Part shown: positions 18,655-28,797 of the stretch, piece after piece
Numbering within the stretch: position 1 is the stretch's first letter
How the letters are laid out: every line of letters starts with the position of its first letter
NCBI RefSeq assembly: GCF_014838825.1
Contig: NZ_JACYMO010000001.1
Location: 124,001 to 188,000 of the forward strand
Length of the DNA stretch: 64,000 nt
Source: Erwinia persicina
Lineage (GTDB): Bacteria > Pseudomonadota > Gammaproteobacteria > Enterobacterales > Enterobacteriaceae
Direction of reading: 5' to 3'
Notes under the pieces: model-generated
Databases searched by the model: none
The model's input: only the letters and a program-made list of their open reading frames with translations
Told to the model about the DNA's origin: nothing
Translations under genes and position numbers: made by a program

Positions 18655-18677
18655 AGCCGGTTAACGCCGGCTTTTTT
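18655..18677 (+). terminator. Rho-independent terminator between tyrS and pdxY
   Basis: AGCCGG (18655-18660) and CCGGCT (18667-18672) form a 6-bp stem with loop TTAACG, followed by six T. It lies 30 bases after the tyrS stop and shortly before pdxY. Confidence 0.85.
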
Positions 18678-18703
18678 CATGGCAAGGAAGGTCGCTCAGC
18701 ACG

Positions 18704-19567
18704 ATGAAAAACATTCTCTCCATCCAGTCCCATACGGTGTTTGGCCATGCCGGAAACAGTGCGGCAGAGTTCCCAATGCGCCGTCTGGGCGCAAACGTCT
18801 GGCCGCTGAATACCGTTCAGTTTTCTAACCATACGCAGTACGGTCAGTGGGCCGGTGCGGTGATGCCGGCCAGCCACCTGACAGAGATCGCCCGGGGCAT
18901 TGGTGATATTGACCGCCTGAAAACCTGTGATGCGGTTTTAAGCGGATATCTGGGGTCGGCCGAGCAGGGGGAGGCGATCCTTGAGATCGTGCGGATGGTT
19001 AAAGCCGCTAACCCGGATGCCTGGTATTTCTGCGACCCGGTAATGGGTCACCCTGAAAAGGGCTGTATCGTGGCGCCCGGCGTGGCAGAGTTTCATACCC
19101 ACGCATCCTTACCGGCCAGTGACATCATTGCGCCAAACCTGCTGGAGCTGGAAATGCTTAGCGGTCGGCAGGTGGGCGACGTGGCGCAGGCGGTGGCCGC
19201 CGCGCGCGAACTGATTGCCAAAGGGCCGAAAGTGGTGCTGATCAAACACCTTGCCCGTGCGGGCTATCGCAGCGATCGCTTTGAGATGCTGTTGGTGACG
19301 GCGGACGAGGCCTGGCATATTGCGCGCCCGCTGATCGACTTTGGCGTGCGCCAGCCGGTGGGCGTGGGCGACCTGACCAGCGGTCTGCTGCTGGTCGATC
19401 TGTTGCACGGGCTGTCGCTGCAGCAGGCGCTGGAACACGTCACTGCCGCTGTGTATGAAGTGATGCTGAAAACCCATCAGATGGGTGAATATGAATTGCA
19501 GCTGGTGGCGGCACAGCAGGCCATTGCTGAACCGCAACAGCATTTCACCGCAGAAGTGGTCAGTTAA
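18704..19567 (+). CDS. pdxY: PdxY, pyridoxal kinase
   Basis: Ribokinase-superfamily enzyme that phosphorylates pyridoxal to PLP in B6 salvage. 287 residues, the E. coli length. Motifs include [20 protein letters not shown] at the N-terminus, [17 protein letters not shown] (substrate and metal side), [13 protein letters not shown] and the catalytic-base loop [11 protein letters not shown] near residue 225. It follows tyrS and its terminator. The only purine-rich stretch (AAGGAAG, 18684-18690) is 13 bases from the ATG, so initiation may be modest. Confidence 0.96.
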   Translation: MKNILSIQSHTVFGHAGNSAAEFPMRRLGANVWPLNTVQFSNHTQYGQWAGAVMPASHLTEIARGIGDIDRLKTCDAVLSGYLGSAEQGEAILEIVRMVKAANPDAWYFCDPVMGHPEKGCIVAPGVAEFHTHASLPASDIIAPNLLELEMLSGRQVGDVAQAVAAARELIAKGPKVVLIKHLARAGYRSDRFEMLLVTADEAWHIARPLIDFGVRQPVGVGDLTSGLLLVDLLHGLSLQQALEHVTAAVYEVMLKTHQMGEYELQLVAAQQAIAEPQQHFTAEVVS

Positions 19568-19575
19568 CATCATCA

Positions 19576-19602
19576 CGGGCAGGTGTGCTTCAGGCCTGCC
19601 CG
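19576..19602. terminator. Bidirectional terminator between pdxY and gstA
   Basis: CGGGCAGG (19576-19583) and CCTGCCCG (19595-19602) form a perfect 8-bp stem between the convergent pdxY and gstA genes. No strong T-tract follows on either side. Confidence 0.6.
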
Positions 19603-19608
19603 TGCCCC

Positions 19609-20214
19609 TCAGTTGAGTCCTTCCGCACTCAGCGCTGCCGTCACCGCCGGACGCGCAGCGACCCGTTCAAACCAGGCATGTAACGCTTCGAATTCACTCA
19701 GGTTCAGCTTCAGGCTGTGTGCCCAGCGCGTCACCGTAAAGAGATAGGCATCCGCGACGGTAAAGCGCAGCCCCATCAGCCACTGCTTCTCTTTTAATTC
19801 GGTATTCACGTAGTGGAACTTCTGCTCAAGCTGTGCCCTGGCCAGCGTCTTGTATTCCTCCGGGGTCGTGGGACGAAACAGCGGGCTGAACCCTTTGTGC
19901 AACTCCGTCGCGATAAAGTTGAGCCACTCCAGGGTATGGTAACGGGTCAGGCTACCGGAAGGGGCCAGAAGCTGGCGGTCTGGCTTCAGATCGGCGAGGT
20001 ACTGCACAATCGCCACCCCTTCGGTCAGCACCGAGCCATCATCCAGCAGCAGTGCAGGCACCTGTCCCTTAGGGTTAATCAGCAGGTAGTCTTCACCCTG
20101 TTCTGTCTTCTTCGATTGGGTATCAACGGTCACCAGGGTGAAATCAAAACCGCATTCGCGCAGGACAATATGGGGTGACAGTGAACAGGCACCCGGTTTA
20201 CAGAACAGCTTCAT
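19609..20214 (-). CDS. gstA: GstA, glutathione S-transferase (beta class)
   Basis: 201 residues, the E. coli GstA length. The thioredoxin-like N-terminal domain starts [20 protein letters not shown] with Cys10, the beta-class cysteine that can form a mixed disulfide with glutathione, and contains [20 protein letters not shown] for glutathione binding. The all-helical C-terminal domain follows ([19 protein letters not shown]). It acts in the cytosol in conjugation or peroxidase reactions. In E. coli the next gene is dtpA; here a three-gene cassette intervenes. Confidence 0.94.
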   Translation of the reverse strand: MKLFCKPGACSLSPHIVLRECGFDFTLVTVDTQSKKTEQGEDYLLINPKGQVPALLLDDGSVLTEGVAIVQYLADLKPDRQLLAPSGSLTRYHTLEWLNFIATELHKGFSPLFRPTTPEEYKTLARAQLEQKFHYVNTELKEKQWLMGLRFTVADAYLFTVTRWAHSLKLNLSEFEALHAWFERVAARPAVTAALSAEGLN

Positions 20215-20311
20215 TGCTCGCTCCTTACATGGACTGACAGTGTCTTTAGCTTACTGCCCCGGGCTGGAAAAGTCAGCGCGACTGCGCCAGTCGGAACAGG
20301 TTTTTTGCCGG

Positions 20312-21229
20312 TTATTTAACCGGGCGCAAACTCTGCCCCCGCAGGCTGTCCAGCTGAGGCAGGGTGGCGCGGGCGAGATCCCAGAATGCCCGTACTTTTG
20401 CCGGCATATATTTCACGTTCTGCGCGACCAGCTGGATCGGGACCGGAGGTGGGCGATAATCTGTCAGCACTTCGCACAGTGTTCCCCGCTGCAGGTCATC
20501 ACAGACCTGATAGGAGAGCAGTCGCGTGATGCCCTGACCGGCGCGGGCGGCAATCAGCTGTGTTTCCACTTCGTTCACGCTCAGTCTTGGCGTAAAGCGC
20601 ACCCTTTCCTGCTGCACATCTGAACCAAAGCGCCACTCTCTCTGTACGCTGGGGGTACTGCCGGCAATAAGATGATGCTGTGTGAGCATGGCGGGGCTCT
20701 GCGGGTAACCGTGCCGCTTGAGGTAGGCCGGGCTGGCGACCAGCGTACGGTAAACCTGGCCGACCTCAGAGGCCACCAGCGATGAATCACGCAGCTGGCC
20801 GATGCGCACCGCCATATCCAGCCCCTGCTCAATCAGATCCTGATAGCTATCGCTGAGGAGCAGCTCAATCTCAATATCCGGGAACCGCTCGAGAAACGTC
20901 AACACCAGCGGGGCGATATGCAAGCGGCCAAACTGCACCGGCGCGGTCAGGCGCACTTTACCGCTGAGCGTATTGCGCGTGGTCGTCAGCATGGCCTGCT
21001 GGTAATCCTCCAGCAGGCTCTTTGCACGCTCAAACAGTGCCAGTCCGGCGGGAGTAGGCGAAAGCCGACGGGTAGTGCGTTCGACCAGCACCACTCCGAG
21101 GCGACTTTCCAGCGCCGTCAGCGCGCGGGTAATGGCGGGGGGAGAACGCCGCAGCGCTCGTGCGGCGGCGGCGAGGCTCCCCTGTTGCACAATCGCCACA
21201 AAAACCGCCATCTCATCCAGCCTGTCCAT
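20312..21229 (-). CDS. LysR-family transcriptional regulator
   Basis: 305 residues: winged helix at residues about 1-60 (MAVFVAIVQQGSLAAAARAL; SPPAITRALTALESRLGVVL) and the LysR effector domain from about 88 (GKVRLTAPVQFGRLHIAPLV). It resembles the AaeR/DmlR-like group whose members often control adjacent detoxification genes. It is divergent from a GST gene with 93 bases between start codons, so regulation of that GST and the following flavin-oxidase-like gene is likely. The pair is absent from the E. coli gstA-dtpA interval. Confidence 0.85.
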   Translation of the reverse strand: MDRLDEMAVFVAIVQQGSLAAAARALRRSPPAITRALTALESRLGVVLVERTTRRLSPTPAGLALFERAKSLLEDYQQAMLTTTRNTLSGKVRLTAPVQFGRLHIAPLVLTFLERFPDIEIELLLSDSYQDLIEQGLDMAVRIGQLRDSSLVASEVGQVYRTLVASPAYLKRHGYPQSPAMLTQHHLIAGSTPSVQREWRFGSDVQQERVRFTPRLSVNEVETQLIAARAGQGITRLLSYQVCDDLQRGTLCEVLTDYRPPPVPIQLVAQNVKYMPAKVRAFWDLARATLPQLDSLRGQSLRPVK

Positions 21230-21322
21230 GATTATTCCAGTAATTGAAATTATGAATTGCTATTTTTGCCAGTTTACCTCGTTTTCAGCAAGAGTAAGCT
21301 GGCTAAAAAACAGGAGGTAAAA

Positions 21323-21940
21323 ATGTCTTCATTAACGTTGTATGGTACCGGGCTGTCCGGGCACGTCCACCGGGTGCGGCTGTTACTCAGCCTGCTGGGG
21401 CTGGATGCCGACTGGGTCGAGGCCGATGCCACCCTGAGAAAAAGTCCTGATTTTCTGGCGCTGAATCCGCTCGGTCAGGTGCCGGTACTGGTGGATAACG
21501 GCACGGTGATTGGCGACAGCAATGCCATTCTGATCTGGCTGGTGAAGCGCTATGCGCCGGACAGCGGCTGGCTGCCGCAGGATCTGACGGAAGAGGTTCA
21601 GGTTCATCAGTGGCTGGCTAAAGCGGCAGGGGAAATCCGCTATGGCGTGGCGTCTGCGCGCCTGATCAGGCAGTTCAACGCGGCAGAAAACTATGCCAGC
21701 GCTCACGATGTGGCGATGAAATTTTTACCCCAGCTGGCATCACACCTCAGCGATCGTCAGTGGCTGGTGGGGCAGCGGGCAACGCTTGCCGACGTGGCCT
21801 GCTACGCTTACGTTGCCTGTGCGCCGGAGGGAGGCATAAGCCTGCAGGCCTGGCCGGCAGTCCGTGCCTGGCTGCGGCAGGTTGAAGCCCTGCCGGGGTT
21901 TGTCGCGCTGCCGCCGCTGCCGCTGCCTGCGGAGGGATAA
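21323..21940 (+). CDS. Glutathione S-transferase family protein
   Basis: 205 residues from the ATG at 21323, which follows a near-perfect AGGAGG (21312-21317); the in-frame upstream ATG (21257) lies in the LysR/GST promoter region and is rejected. The N-terminal thioredoxin-like domain reads LTLYGTGLSGHVHRVRLLLS with the glutathione-site NPLGQVPVLVDNGTVIGDSNA, and the helical C-terminal domain has ATLADVACYAYVACAPEGG. The likely catalytic residue is Ser rather than Cys in this region, as in theta/zeta-like GSTs; I cannot assign a substrate. Its stop codon is followed immediately by the next gene, so the two are co-transcribed. Confidence 0.85.
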   Translation: MSSLTLYGTGLSGHVHRVRLLLSLLGLDADWVEADATLRKSPDFLALNPLGQVPVLVDNGTVIGDSNAILIWLVKRYAPDSGWLPQDLTEEVQVHQWLAKAAGEIRYGVASARLIRQFNAAENYASAHDVAMKFLPQLASHLSDRQWLVGQRATLADVACYAYVACAPEGGISLQAWPAVRAWLRQVEALPGFVALPPLPLPAEG

Positions 21941-21941
21941 C

Positions 21942-22829
21942 ATGTTTCATCCGGGGGAAAGGCTGGCGCAGCAGCAGGCGGGCTATACGGGGGTAAACGC
22001 CGCGGTTTATCCACAGATGCCGGTGCAGCACCGCCTGTTTTTCCAGGGGCTGGAGACGTTTTATCTTGGCGTGCTGGATGACAGTGGCTATCCGGTAGCC
22101 GGCCTGATCCACGGCGGGCCAGGGCTGTTAGTCACCCCGAATGCACATGACCTCTGCCTGCGGCGTGAGGCTACAGATGCGCTACCCTGGCTGCCAGCAC
22201 TCCGGCCGGGCATGGCGGTAGGCGGGTTGGGCATCGACCTGGCCAGCCGCCGCCGTAACCGGATCAACGGAGTGGTGGATGCCATCACTGACGATCGGGT
22301 GGTGCTGCGTGTGCAGGAGAGCTTTGGCAACTGCCCGCAGTATATTCAGCGGCGTTTACTGCCGTCAGAGGCGCGCCGCCGTGAGGTGCAGGTGGAGCCG
22401 CTCACGGTTCTGGATGCGGATGCCCGCTACCTGATCGCTGCTGCCGACACCTTCTTTGTGGCCAGCTATGCGCCCCGCCAGCAGGAGGCGGGTGGGGCAG
22501 ATCTCTCCCACCGGGGAGGAATGCCGGGCTTTATTGCACTCAGGGACGGAAAGCTGCATATCCCGGATTATGCGGGAAATCGCTACATGAATACCCTGGG
22601 AAATCTGCTGCTTGAGCCTCGCTGTGCGCTGCTGATTATGGACTTTCATCAGGGTGCAGCACTGCATATCCAGGGGCAGGCTGAAATCGTCTGGCAGCCC
22701 GCCGGAAAAGGGCGGGCCGAGCGTTACTGGACCGTGGAACCACAGCGTATCCTGCGGCTGCGGCAGCTGCTTCCCGCCGCCGGGAGCGCCGTAGAATATG
22801 CCGACAGCGCGCGTTCTGTCTCCGCATAA
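21942..22829 (+). CDS. Pyridoxamine 5'-phosphate oxidase family (flavin-binding split-barrel) protein
   Basis: 295 residues from the ATG at 21942, one base after the GST stop, with GGAGG (21930-21934) upstream. Two split-barrel-like halves are visible: about residues 35-125 (FFQGLETFYLGVLDDSGYPV; LATLE-like GPGLLVTPNA) and about 170-265 (ADTFFVASYAPRQ; GMPGFIALRDGKLHIPDYAGN; ALLIMDFHQGAALHIQG). The HRGGMPGFI and DYAGNRYMNTLGN segments are typical of the PNPOx-like proteins often fused to ferredoxin domains; no Fe-S domain is present here. It probably binds FMN or a related flavin and reduces or oxidises an unknown compound, perhaps a GST product. Confidence 0.8.
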   Translation: MFHPGERLAQQQAGYTGVNAAVYPQMPVQHRLFFQGLETFYLGVLDDSGYPVAGLIHGGPGLLVTPNAHDLCLRREATDALPWLPALRPGMAVGGLGIDLASRRRNRINGVVDAITDDRVVLRVQESFGNCPQYIQRRLLPSEARRREVQVEPLTVLDADARYLIAAADTFFVASYAPRQQEAGGADLSHRGGMPGFIALRDGKLHIPDYAGNRYMNTLGNLLLEPRCALLIMDFHQGAALHIQGQAEIVWQPAGKGRAERYWTVEPQRILRLRQLLPAAGSAVEYADSARSVSA

Positions 22830-22834
22830 TAAAA

Positions 22835-22863
22835 AAAGGGCGACATCACTGTCGCCCTTTTCT
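22835..22863. terminator. Bidirectional Rho-independent terminator
   Basis: AGGGCGAC (22837-22844) pairs with GTCGCCCT (22851-22858), with an A-run before and T-run after. It lies between the convergent PNPOx-like gene and dtpA and should stop both. Confidence 0.9.
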
Positions 22864-22881
22864 TCATCCTGCCTTCAGCGG

Positions 22882-24375
22882 TCAGACGCTGGCTTTCTCC
22901 GGCGCAGCGGTTTCGCCCTGCGTCATCCGGTTCAGCAGCGGTGCCGTCAGCATCATCAGGACGGCGATCACGCCGGTGACAATACCAATTTTCAGGAACA
23001 CATCACCATAAACGTGCAGGGACTGCAGTGGATCGGTAATATTTTCCGGGACGGCCATCAGATTCGCCACCTTACCGGCCACCATCGCAGCACCTGCCGT
23101 GGTGAGGAACCATGAGCCCATAATAAAGCCCATCAGGCGCTGGGGAACCAGCTGGGCCACCATGGCCAGGCCGAGACCGGAAATCATCAGCTCACCGACG
23201 CTCTGCAGCGCGTAGCTGAGGATCAGCCAGCTGACCGACACGATACCCAGCTGATTCGCCAGTGACGCGCCCAGCGGCAGCACGAGGAACGCGCCAGAAC
23301 ACAGCAGCATGCCCAGCGCAAACTTATGTGGCATCGGCAGGCGGTCGCCCATCTTGTTGTACAGCGCGGCCAGCAGCGGGCTGAAAATCATGATCCAGAA
23401 CGGGTTCAGCGCCTGGAACTGCTCGGGCTGGAAGGTAATGCCCAGAATACTGTGTTCAACGTTACGGATAGCGAAGAAGTTCAGGGAGGTGGGCATCTGC
23501 ATATAAAGCACGAAGAACACAATCGCCTGCACCATCAGCACAAAGGCCACAATCATCTTGCGGCGCGCGTGGCCCTGCAGGGCAAAGGTCTCTTTGGCGA
23601 ATACCAGTACGATACCGATGGCGATCACCGCCAGCACCAGACGCGCAATATCCTGATTGTGCAGCAGCCAGGTGGCCAGGGTAATCATCACCACAATCCC
23701 GGCCAGCGTTGCCAGCAGTTTGCCAATATTCAGCGGGGCAAAGTCTGCTTTAGAACCGTGGTTTTTGACCCATTTGCGGAAGAACATAAAGTTCACCAGG
23801 GTGATCAGCATCCCGACGAATGACAGGGCAAAAGCGGTGCTCCAGCCAAATTCTGCCGCCAGCCACGGGGTGGCCAGCATTGAGAAGAAGGAACCGATGT
23901 TGATCGCCATGTAATACATGGTGAACGCACCGTCGAGACGCGGGTCATCTTTATCGTAACAGGTCGACAGCAGCGAGGAAGGGTTTGCCTTGAACAGGCC
24001 GTTACCCACCGCAATGGTAGCCATACCGATGTAGACCAGACTGACATCATGACCTGACCAGGCCACCAGGGCATAACCCAGCGCCAGCACCAGAGTACCC
24101 AGCACGATCACGCGCTTAGTACCCAGCACCTTATCACCGAGCCAGCCACCAACGGCCACCAGGCCATAGACCAGTGCGCTGAAAGAGGCGAACAGTGTGA
24201 TCGACTGCGCTTCTGACATTCCCAGCATTTTCACCAGGTAGACGGCCATGATCCCCTGCAGACCGTAATAACCGAAACGCTCCCATAACTCAATGGAGAA
24301 GATCAGATAAAACGACCGGGGTTGCTTAAACGCGTTGAGGCTTGCGGCCTCTGGTTTTTTGTTTGCAGTTGACAC
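22882..24375 (-). CDS. dtpA: DtpA, proton-dependent di/tripeptide permease
   Basis: POT-family (MFS) inner-membrane symporter, 497 residues (E. coli 500), with about 14 hydrophobic segments. The POT signature ExxER is seen as [19 protein letters not shown] in helix 1, followed by [20 protein letters not shown] and the PTR2 signature-like [15 protein letters not shown]. Imports di- and tripeptides. It is upstream of nth in E. coli, but here betIBA and a carbonic anhydrase separate the two. A long A+T-rich leader region lies before it. Confidence 0.95.
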   Translation of the reverse strand: MSTANKKPEAASLNAFKQPRSFYLIFSIELWERFGYYGLQGIMAVYLVKMLGMSEAQSITLFASFSALVYGLVAVGGWLGDKVLGTKRVIVLGTLVLALGYALVAWSGHDVSLVYIGMATIAVGNGLFKANPSSLLSTCYDKDDPRLDGAFTMYYMAINIGSFFSMLATPWLAAEFGWSTAFALSFVGMLITLVNFMFFRKWVKNHGSKADFAPLNIGKLLATLAGIVVMITLATWLLHNQDIARLVLAVIAIGIVLVFAKETFALQGHARRKMIVAFVLMVQAIVFFVLYMQMPTSLNFFAIRNVEHSILGITFQPEQFQALNPFWIMIFSPLLAALYNKMGDRLPMPHKFALGMLLCSGAFLVLPLGASLANQLGIVSVSWLILSYALQSVGELMISGLGLAMVAQLVPQRLMGFIMGSWFLTTAGAAMVAGKVANLMAVPENITDPLQSLHVYGDVFLKIGIVTGVIAVLMMLTAPLLNRMTQGETAAPEKASV

Positions 24376-24790
24376 TAGTACCTCTGAATTCAGGACCTGT
24401 TTCGAGACAGGAAATAAGTCGGCGTAACGCGGGACGTGCGCTCACCTTATAGTTATAAGAAAGGGAAAAACGCCGAATAATTTCGCTGATTGTCGGCGCT
24501 GAGGCAAGCATTTTTTCAATATCGCTGTCAGCGGCAATAACAGTCTTAACAGCAGGGTTTTGCTGAAGTTGTAGTGATGGATGCTATTTATTCATCATTA
24601 TGAAGATAAATATATTTAACATTGTGGCGAAATTGCACGGAATGAGGATGATCATCCTGACCTGTTGCAATGCGACTGTAAATTCTGTTTTTTGTTAATT
24701 TGTTAGTTATATAAGCTGTCTATTCTAAGAAATGTAGTGATTTATCAGGTTTTTACCGGGCTTCAGGCGCAGTGAATGCAGATAAAAGCG

Positions 24791-24816
24791 CTTTATGTGA
24801 TTAAAATCACATAAAG
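24791..24816. promoter_or_regulatory. CRP-type palindrome upstream of betIBA
   Basis: TGTGA (24796-24800) - TTAAAA - TCACA (24807-24811) is a perfect CRP core, and the flanks CTTTA/TAAAG extend it to a 26-base palindrome with only the central pair imperfect. It lies about 120 bases upstream of betI and between the divergent dtpA and betI genes. FNR sites differ (TTGAT-N4-ATCAA), so CRP is the better reading. Confidence 0.7.
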
Positions 24817-24869
24817 GTTGATAATTCTCGTTGTAAACAAACGGTTTTAGCGTCTTTATTTTTTTATTG

Positions 24870-24883
24870 ATTGAACGTTCAAT
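24870..24883. promoter_or_regulatory. BetI-type operator
   Basis: ATTGAACGTTCAAT is a perfect 14-base palindrome 50 bases upstream of betI. Its form and place fit the operator of a TetR-family repressor, here the choline-responsive BetI. Confidence 0.75.
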
Positions 24884-24932
24884 ATAAAAACACTACAATA
24901 GGTCTCATTCAATAGCTAAAACCAATGAAGCG

Positions 24933-25556
24933 ATGCCAAAAATAGGAATGAAGGCGATTCGTCAGGCGCAGCTGATTAACGCAACGCTGACCGTGATTGA
25001 CCGGGTTGGTCTGGCAGAGGCCAGTCTGGCAGTGATAGCGAAAGAGGCCGGCGTTTCTACCGGAATTGTCAGTCACTATTTTGGTGACAAACACGGCCTG
25101 CTTGACGCCTGTATGCGACAGATTATGTCCGATCTCTATGTAGCATTAGAGCATCACCGGCATAAAGCGACGCCTGACCCGGCCGCACAGATCCGGGCTA
25201 TCATCGATGCGAATTTTGATGTCACGCAGATAGCCGCACCGGTGCTGAAGACTTGGCTGGTATTCTGGGCTAACAGTCTGCATCAGCCTAATCTGCACCG
25301 CCTGCAGCGGATGAATGACCGCCGCCTTTATTCCAATCTGACGGTACATTTCCGTCGTGTTCTGCCTGAGCATCAGGCCCGGGCCGCCGGCGCAAGCCTT
25401 GCGGCAGTGATCGACGGCGTGTGGCTGCGTATGACGCTGGCCCCGCAGCCGATGGAGCAGGGCCTGGATCAGGCCCGCACGCTTTGTTATCAAAATCTTG
25501 CGCTGTGGCTGAACAGCGCACCCACCCCCTGTAAGGAGGAGACATGGCCGATATGA
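24933..25556 (+). CDS. betI: BetI, choline-responsive TetR repressor
   Basis: 207 residues (E. coli 195). The N-terminus [20 protein letters not shown] and the TetR helix-turn-helix ([24 protein letters not shown], about residues 28-52) are characteristic of BetI. It represses the bet genes and is relieved by choline. Its last 13 bases overlap the start of betB, so the two are translationally coupled. The palindrome at 24870-24883 is the probable operator. Initiation at the ATG 24933 gives the conserved N-terminus, though the upstream Shine-Dalgarno is weak. Confidence 0.93.
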   Translation: MPKIGMKAIRQAQLINATLTVIDRVGLAEASLAVIAKEAGVSTGIVSHYFGDKHGLLDACMRQIMSDLYVALEHHRHKATPDPAAQIRAIIDANFDVTQIAAPVLKTWLVFWANSLHQPNLHRLQRMNDRRLYSNLTVHFRRVLPEHQARAAGASLAAVIDGVWLRMTLAPQPMEQGLDQARTLCYQNLALWLNSAPTPCKEETWPI

Positions 25557-27010
25557 AACGCCACGGTTTATACATCAACGGACGCGAAGTGCCGGGTAAT
25601 GGCGAACTGTTCACCACCATCAATCCTGCCAATGGCGAGGTGCTGGCTGAAATCACCGCTGCCAGCCAGCAGGATATTGATGATGCCGTCGCCTCTGCCC
25701 AGGCCGGACAGCGCATCTGGCGCAGCTATACGCCGGTTGAGCGCAGCCGCGTATTGCTGAAAGCGGTTGCCCTGCTGCGTGAGCGCAATCAGGCGCTGGC
25801 AGAGCTGGAAACGGCGGACACGGGTAAACCGATCAGTGAAACCTCTGCGGTTGATATCGTCACCGGGGCCGATGTTCTGGAGTATTACGCCGGTCTGGCC
25901 GTCGCCGTAGAAGGGGAGTCGATTCCACTGCGTGATACCGCACTGGTCTATACCCGCCGCGAACCACTGGGCGTCTGCGCGGGCATCGGTGCCTGGAACT
26001 ATCCGATCCAAATTGCGATGTGGAAAAGCGCTCCGGCGCTGGCGACGGGTAACGCGATGATCTTTAAGCCGAGCGAGGTGACGCCGCTGAGCGTGCTGGA
26101 GCTGGCTAAAATCTTTACGGAGGCCGGCCTGCCGGACGGCGTGTTTAACGTGGTTCAGGGTGCGGGTGCTGTCGGTCAGGGCCTGAGCCAGCATGGCGGC
26201 ATTGCTAAAGTCTCCTTTACTGGCGAAGTGAATACGGGTAAGCGCGTGATGGCCGATGCGGCCCTGGCGAACCTGAAGTCTGTGACCATGGAGCTGGGCG
26301 GAAAGTCCCCGCTGGTGGTGTTTGACGATGCCGATCTGGAACGGGCAGTCGATGGTGCGATGATGGCGAACTTCTACAGCAGCGGCCAGGTCTGTACCAA
26401 CGGTACGCGCGTCTTTGTTCAGCGTTCGCTGCTGGCCGCCTTTGAACAGCGCCTGCAGGAAAAAATGGCCGGCATTCACTGTGGCGACCCGACCGACCCG
26501 GCTGTGAACTTTGGCCCACTGGTCAGCGAAGAGCACTGCCAGAAAGTTGTCTCTTACCTGGAGATCGGTAAACAGGAAGGCGCGCGCCTGCTGGCAGGCG
26601 GTTCACGCATCACCGAAGGCCCACTGGCCAAAGGCTGCTACGTTGAGCCAACGGTATTCACTGACTGCACCGACGACATGCGTATCGTGCAGGAAGAGAT
26701 TTTTGGTCCGGTGATGAGCATCCTGGTCTTTGACGATGAAGACGAAGTGATCCGCCGCGCCAACGACACCGAGTATGGCCTGGCCGCTGGCGTGTTCACG
26801 ACGTCACTGAACCGCGCACATCGGGTGATCCATCAGCTCGAAGCCGGTATCTGCTGGGTCAACAGCTGGGGCGAATCGCCGGCACCGATGCCGGTGGGCG
26901 GGTATAAGCAGTCCGGCGTCGGGCGTGAAAACGGCCTGGAAACACTGCATCACTACACCAGAACGAAATCTGTTCTGATCGAGATGGGCGACTATCCATC
27001 CGCATTCTGA
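25544..27010 (+). CDS. betB: BetB, betaine aldehyde dehydrogenase
   Basis: NAD(P)-dependent aldehyde dehydrogenase, 488 residues (E. coli 490), which oxidises betaine aldehyde to glycine betaine, an osmoprotectant. Motifs: cofactor-side [33 protein letters not shown], the catalytic Glu in [11 protein letters not shown] (about residue 250) and the catalytic Cys in [15 protein letters not shown] (about 285), followed by [11 protein letters not shown]. The ATG at 25544 follows AAGGAGGAG and lies inside the end of betI. betA follows 46 bases downstream. Confidence 0.97.
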   Translation: MADMKRHGLYINGREVPGNGELFTTINPANGEVLAEITAASQQDIDDAVASAQAGQRIWRSYTPVERSRVLLKAVALLRERNQALAELETADTGKPISETSAVDIVTGADVLEYYAGLAVAVEGESIPLRDTALVYTRREPLGVCAGIGAWNYPIQIAMWKSAPALATGNAMIFKPSEVTPLSVLELAKIFTEAGLPDGVFNVVQGAGAVGQGLSQHGGIAKVSFTGEVNTGKRVMADAALANLKSVTMELGGKSPLVVFDDADLERAVDGAMMANFYSSGQVCTNGTRVFVQRSLLAAFEQRLQEKMAGIHCGDPTDPAVNFGPLVSEEHCQKVVSYLEIGKQEGARLLAGGSRITEGPLAKGCYVEPTVFTDCTDDMRIVQEEIFGPVMSILVFDDEDEVIRRANDTEYGLAAGVFTTSLNRAHRVIHQLEAGICWVNSWGESPAPMPVGGYKQSGVGRENGLETLHHYTRTKSVLIEMGDYPSAF

Positions 27011-27056
27011 TTTTTCGCCGCGGCGTCCGCGTCGCGGCAGTTTTTCCGGAGGTTTA

Positions 27057-28703
27057 ATGCAGACATTTGACTATATTATTATTGGGGCGGGCTCCGCAGG
27101 CAACGTGCTGGCAACCCGACTGACTGAGGATGCTGACGTATCGGTACTGTTACTGGAAGCAGGCGGTAAAGACCACCGCTGGGACTTCCGTACCCAAATG
27201 CCAGCCGCTTTGGCGTATCCACTCCAGGGTAAACGTTACAACTGGGCATTTGAAACCGATCCAGAGCCGCATATGGACAACCGTCGCATGGAGTGCGGTC
27301 GGGGGAAAGGGCTGGGCGGTTCTTCGTTGATCAACGGCATGTGCTACATTCGCGGCAATGCGATGGATTATGATAACTGGGCGAGCAAGCCGGGTCTGGA
27401 AAACTGGTCCTACCTGAACTGCCTGCCGTATTTCCGTCGCGCGGAAAAACGGGACATTGGCGAAAACGACTGGCACGGCGGGGAAGGTTATCTCAGCGTG
27501 ACCACGCCGAAAGCGGGCAATAACCCGCTGTATCGTGCCTTTATTGATGCGGCGAAACAGGCCGGACACCACGAAACCGACGACCTGAATGGCTACCGTC
27601 AGGACGGTTTTGGCCCGATGGATCGCACGGTGACGGCGAAAGGCCGGCGCTCCAGCACCGCACGCGGCTATCTGGATGTGGCAAAGCAGCGTCAGAACCT
27701 GACTATTGTCACCCACGCGCAGACCGACCGTATTCTGTTTGAGGGTAAAACAGCGACCGGGGTCACCTGGCTGTGCAATGGGCGACAGGAAGAAGCTCAG
27801 GCACGTCGCGAAGTGCTACTGTGTGCCGGAGCCATTAACTCGCCGCAGATCCTGCAGCGTTCCGGCGTAGGCCCGGAAGAGTGGCTGCGCGAGCTGGATA
27901 TTGATGTTGTTCACGCGCTGCCGGGCGTAGGCCGTAACCTGCAGGATCACCTGGAAGTGTATATGCAGTACGGCTGTAAGAAGCCGGTCAGCCTGTATCC
28001 AGCCCTGCAGTGGTGGAACCAGCCGGCTATTGGTGCCGAGTGGCTGTTCAACGGAACCGGCGTCGGTGCCAGCAACCAGTTCGAAGCCGGTGGATTTATC
28101 CGCAGCGATGACCAGCCCGACTGGCCGGATTTGCAGTATCACTTCCTGCCGGTGGCGATCAACTACAACGGCAGCAGCCCGGTTAAACAGCACGGTTTCC
28201 AGGCACACGTGGGGCCGATGCGCTCCATGAGCCGGGGGCGCATCAAGCTGACCTCTAAACACCCGTACGCCGCACCGTCGATCTTCTTCAACTATATGTC
28301 TGAAGAGCGTGACTGGGTCGAGTTCCGTAATGCGGTGCGTCTGACGCGTGAAATCATGCGTCAGCCTGCGCTGGCTGAATACTGCGGTGAGGAGCTACAG
28401 CCGGGTATTAACGTGCAGAGCGATGAAGAGATTGATGCGTTTATCCGTGAACATGCGGAAACCGCCTATCACCCGTGCGGCAGCTGTGCCATGGGGACGG
28501 ATGAGATGGCCGTTGTCGATGCAGAAGGGCGCGTCCACGGAATGCACAATCTGCGCGTGGTGGATGCCTCCATTATGCCGCAGATCACCACCGGTAACCT
28601 GAATGCCCCGACGGTGATGATTGCCGAGAAAATTTCTGACGCGATCCGTGGCAAAGCCCCGCTGCCGCTGTCAGAAGCAGAGTATTATCAGTTAAGTCGT
28701 TAA
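27057..28703 (+). CDS. betA: BetA, choline dehydrogenase
   Basis: Membrane-associated FAD enzyme of the GMC family, 548 residues (E. coli 556), oxidising choline to betaine aldehyde with electrons passed to the respiratory chain. The FAD Rossmann motif is [15 protein letters not shown] (residues about 7-21), GMC signature 1 is [20 protein letters not shown] (about 82-101) and signature 2 [15 protein letters not shown] (about 258-272). The active-site His lies in [13 protein letters not shown] near residue 468. It completes a betIBA operon; no choline transporter gene is in the window. Confidence 0.97.
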   Translation: MQTFDYIIIGAGSAGNVLATRLTEDADVSVLLLEAGGKDHRWDFRTQMPAALAYPLQGKRYNWAFETDPEPHMDNRRMECGRGKGLGGSSLINGMCYIRGNAMDYDNWASKPGLENWSYLNCLPYFRRAEKRDIGENDWHGGEGYLSVTTPKAGNNPLYRAFIDAAKQAGHHETDDLNGYRQDGFGPMDRTVTAKGRRSSTARGYLDVAKQRQNLTIVTHAQTDRILFEGKTATGVTWLCNGRQEEAQARREVLLCAGAINSPQILQRSGVGPEEWLRELDIDVVHALPGVGRNLQDHLEVYMQYGCKKPVSLYPALQWWNQPAIGAEWLFNGTGVGASNQFEAGGFIRSDDQPDWPDLQYHFLPVAINYNGSSPVKQHGFQAHVGPMRSMSRGRIKLTSKHPYAAPSIFFNYMSEERDWVEFRNAVRLTREIMRQPALAEYCGEELQPGINVQSDEEIDAFIREHAETAYHPCGSCAMGTDEMAVVDAEGRVHGMHNLRVVDASIMPQITTGNLNAPTVMIAEKISDAIRGKAPLPLSEAEYYQLSR

Positions 28704-28712
28704 TGACATGCG

Positions 28713-28740
28713 GGCTGACCGGAACGTCAGGTCAGCCTTT
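28713..28740 (+). terminator. Terminator of betIBA
   Basis: GGCTGACC (28713-28720) pairs with GGTCAGCC (28730-28737) across a nine-base loop and is followed by three T. It lies ten bases after the betA stop. Confidence 0.65.
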
Positions 28741-28797
28741 GCCATTTCCTGTTACGTCGTGGCGACCACCCTATTCGATCGCCCCGTAATCGCAGAA

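Larger units (their letters stand above)
24376..24932. other. Intergenic region between dtpA and betI
   Basis: About 557 bases, A+T-rich, holding the divergent promoters of dtpA and betIBA. Two strong palindromes are listed separately (CRP-type at 24791-24816, BetI-type at 24870-24883). No betT gene or other ORF is present, although betT is the divergent neighbour of betI in E. coli. Confidence 0.6.
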
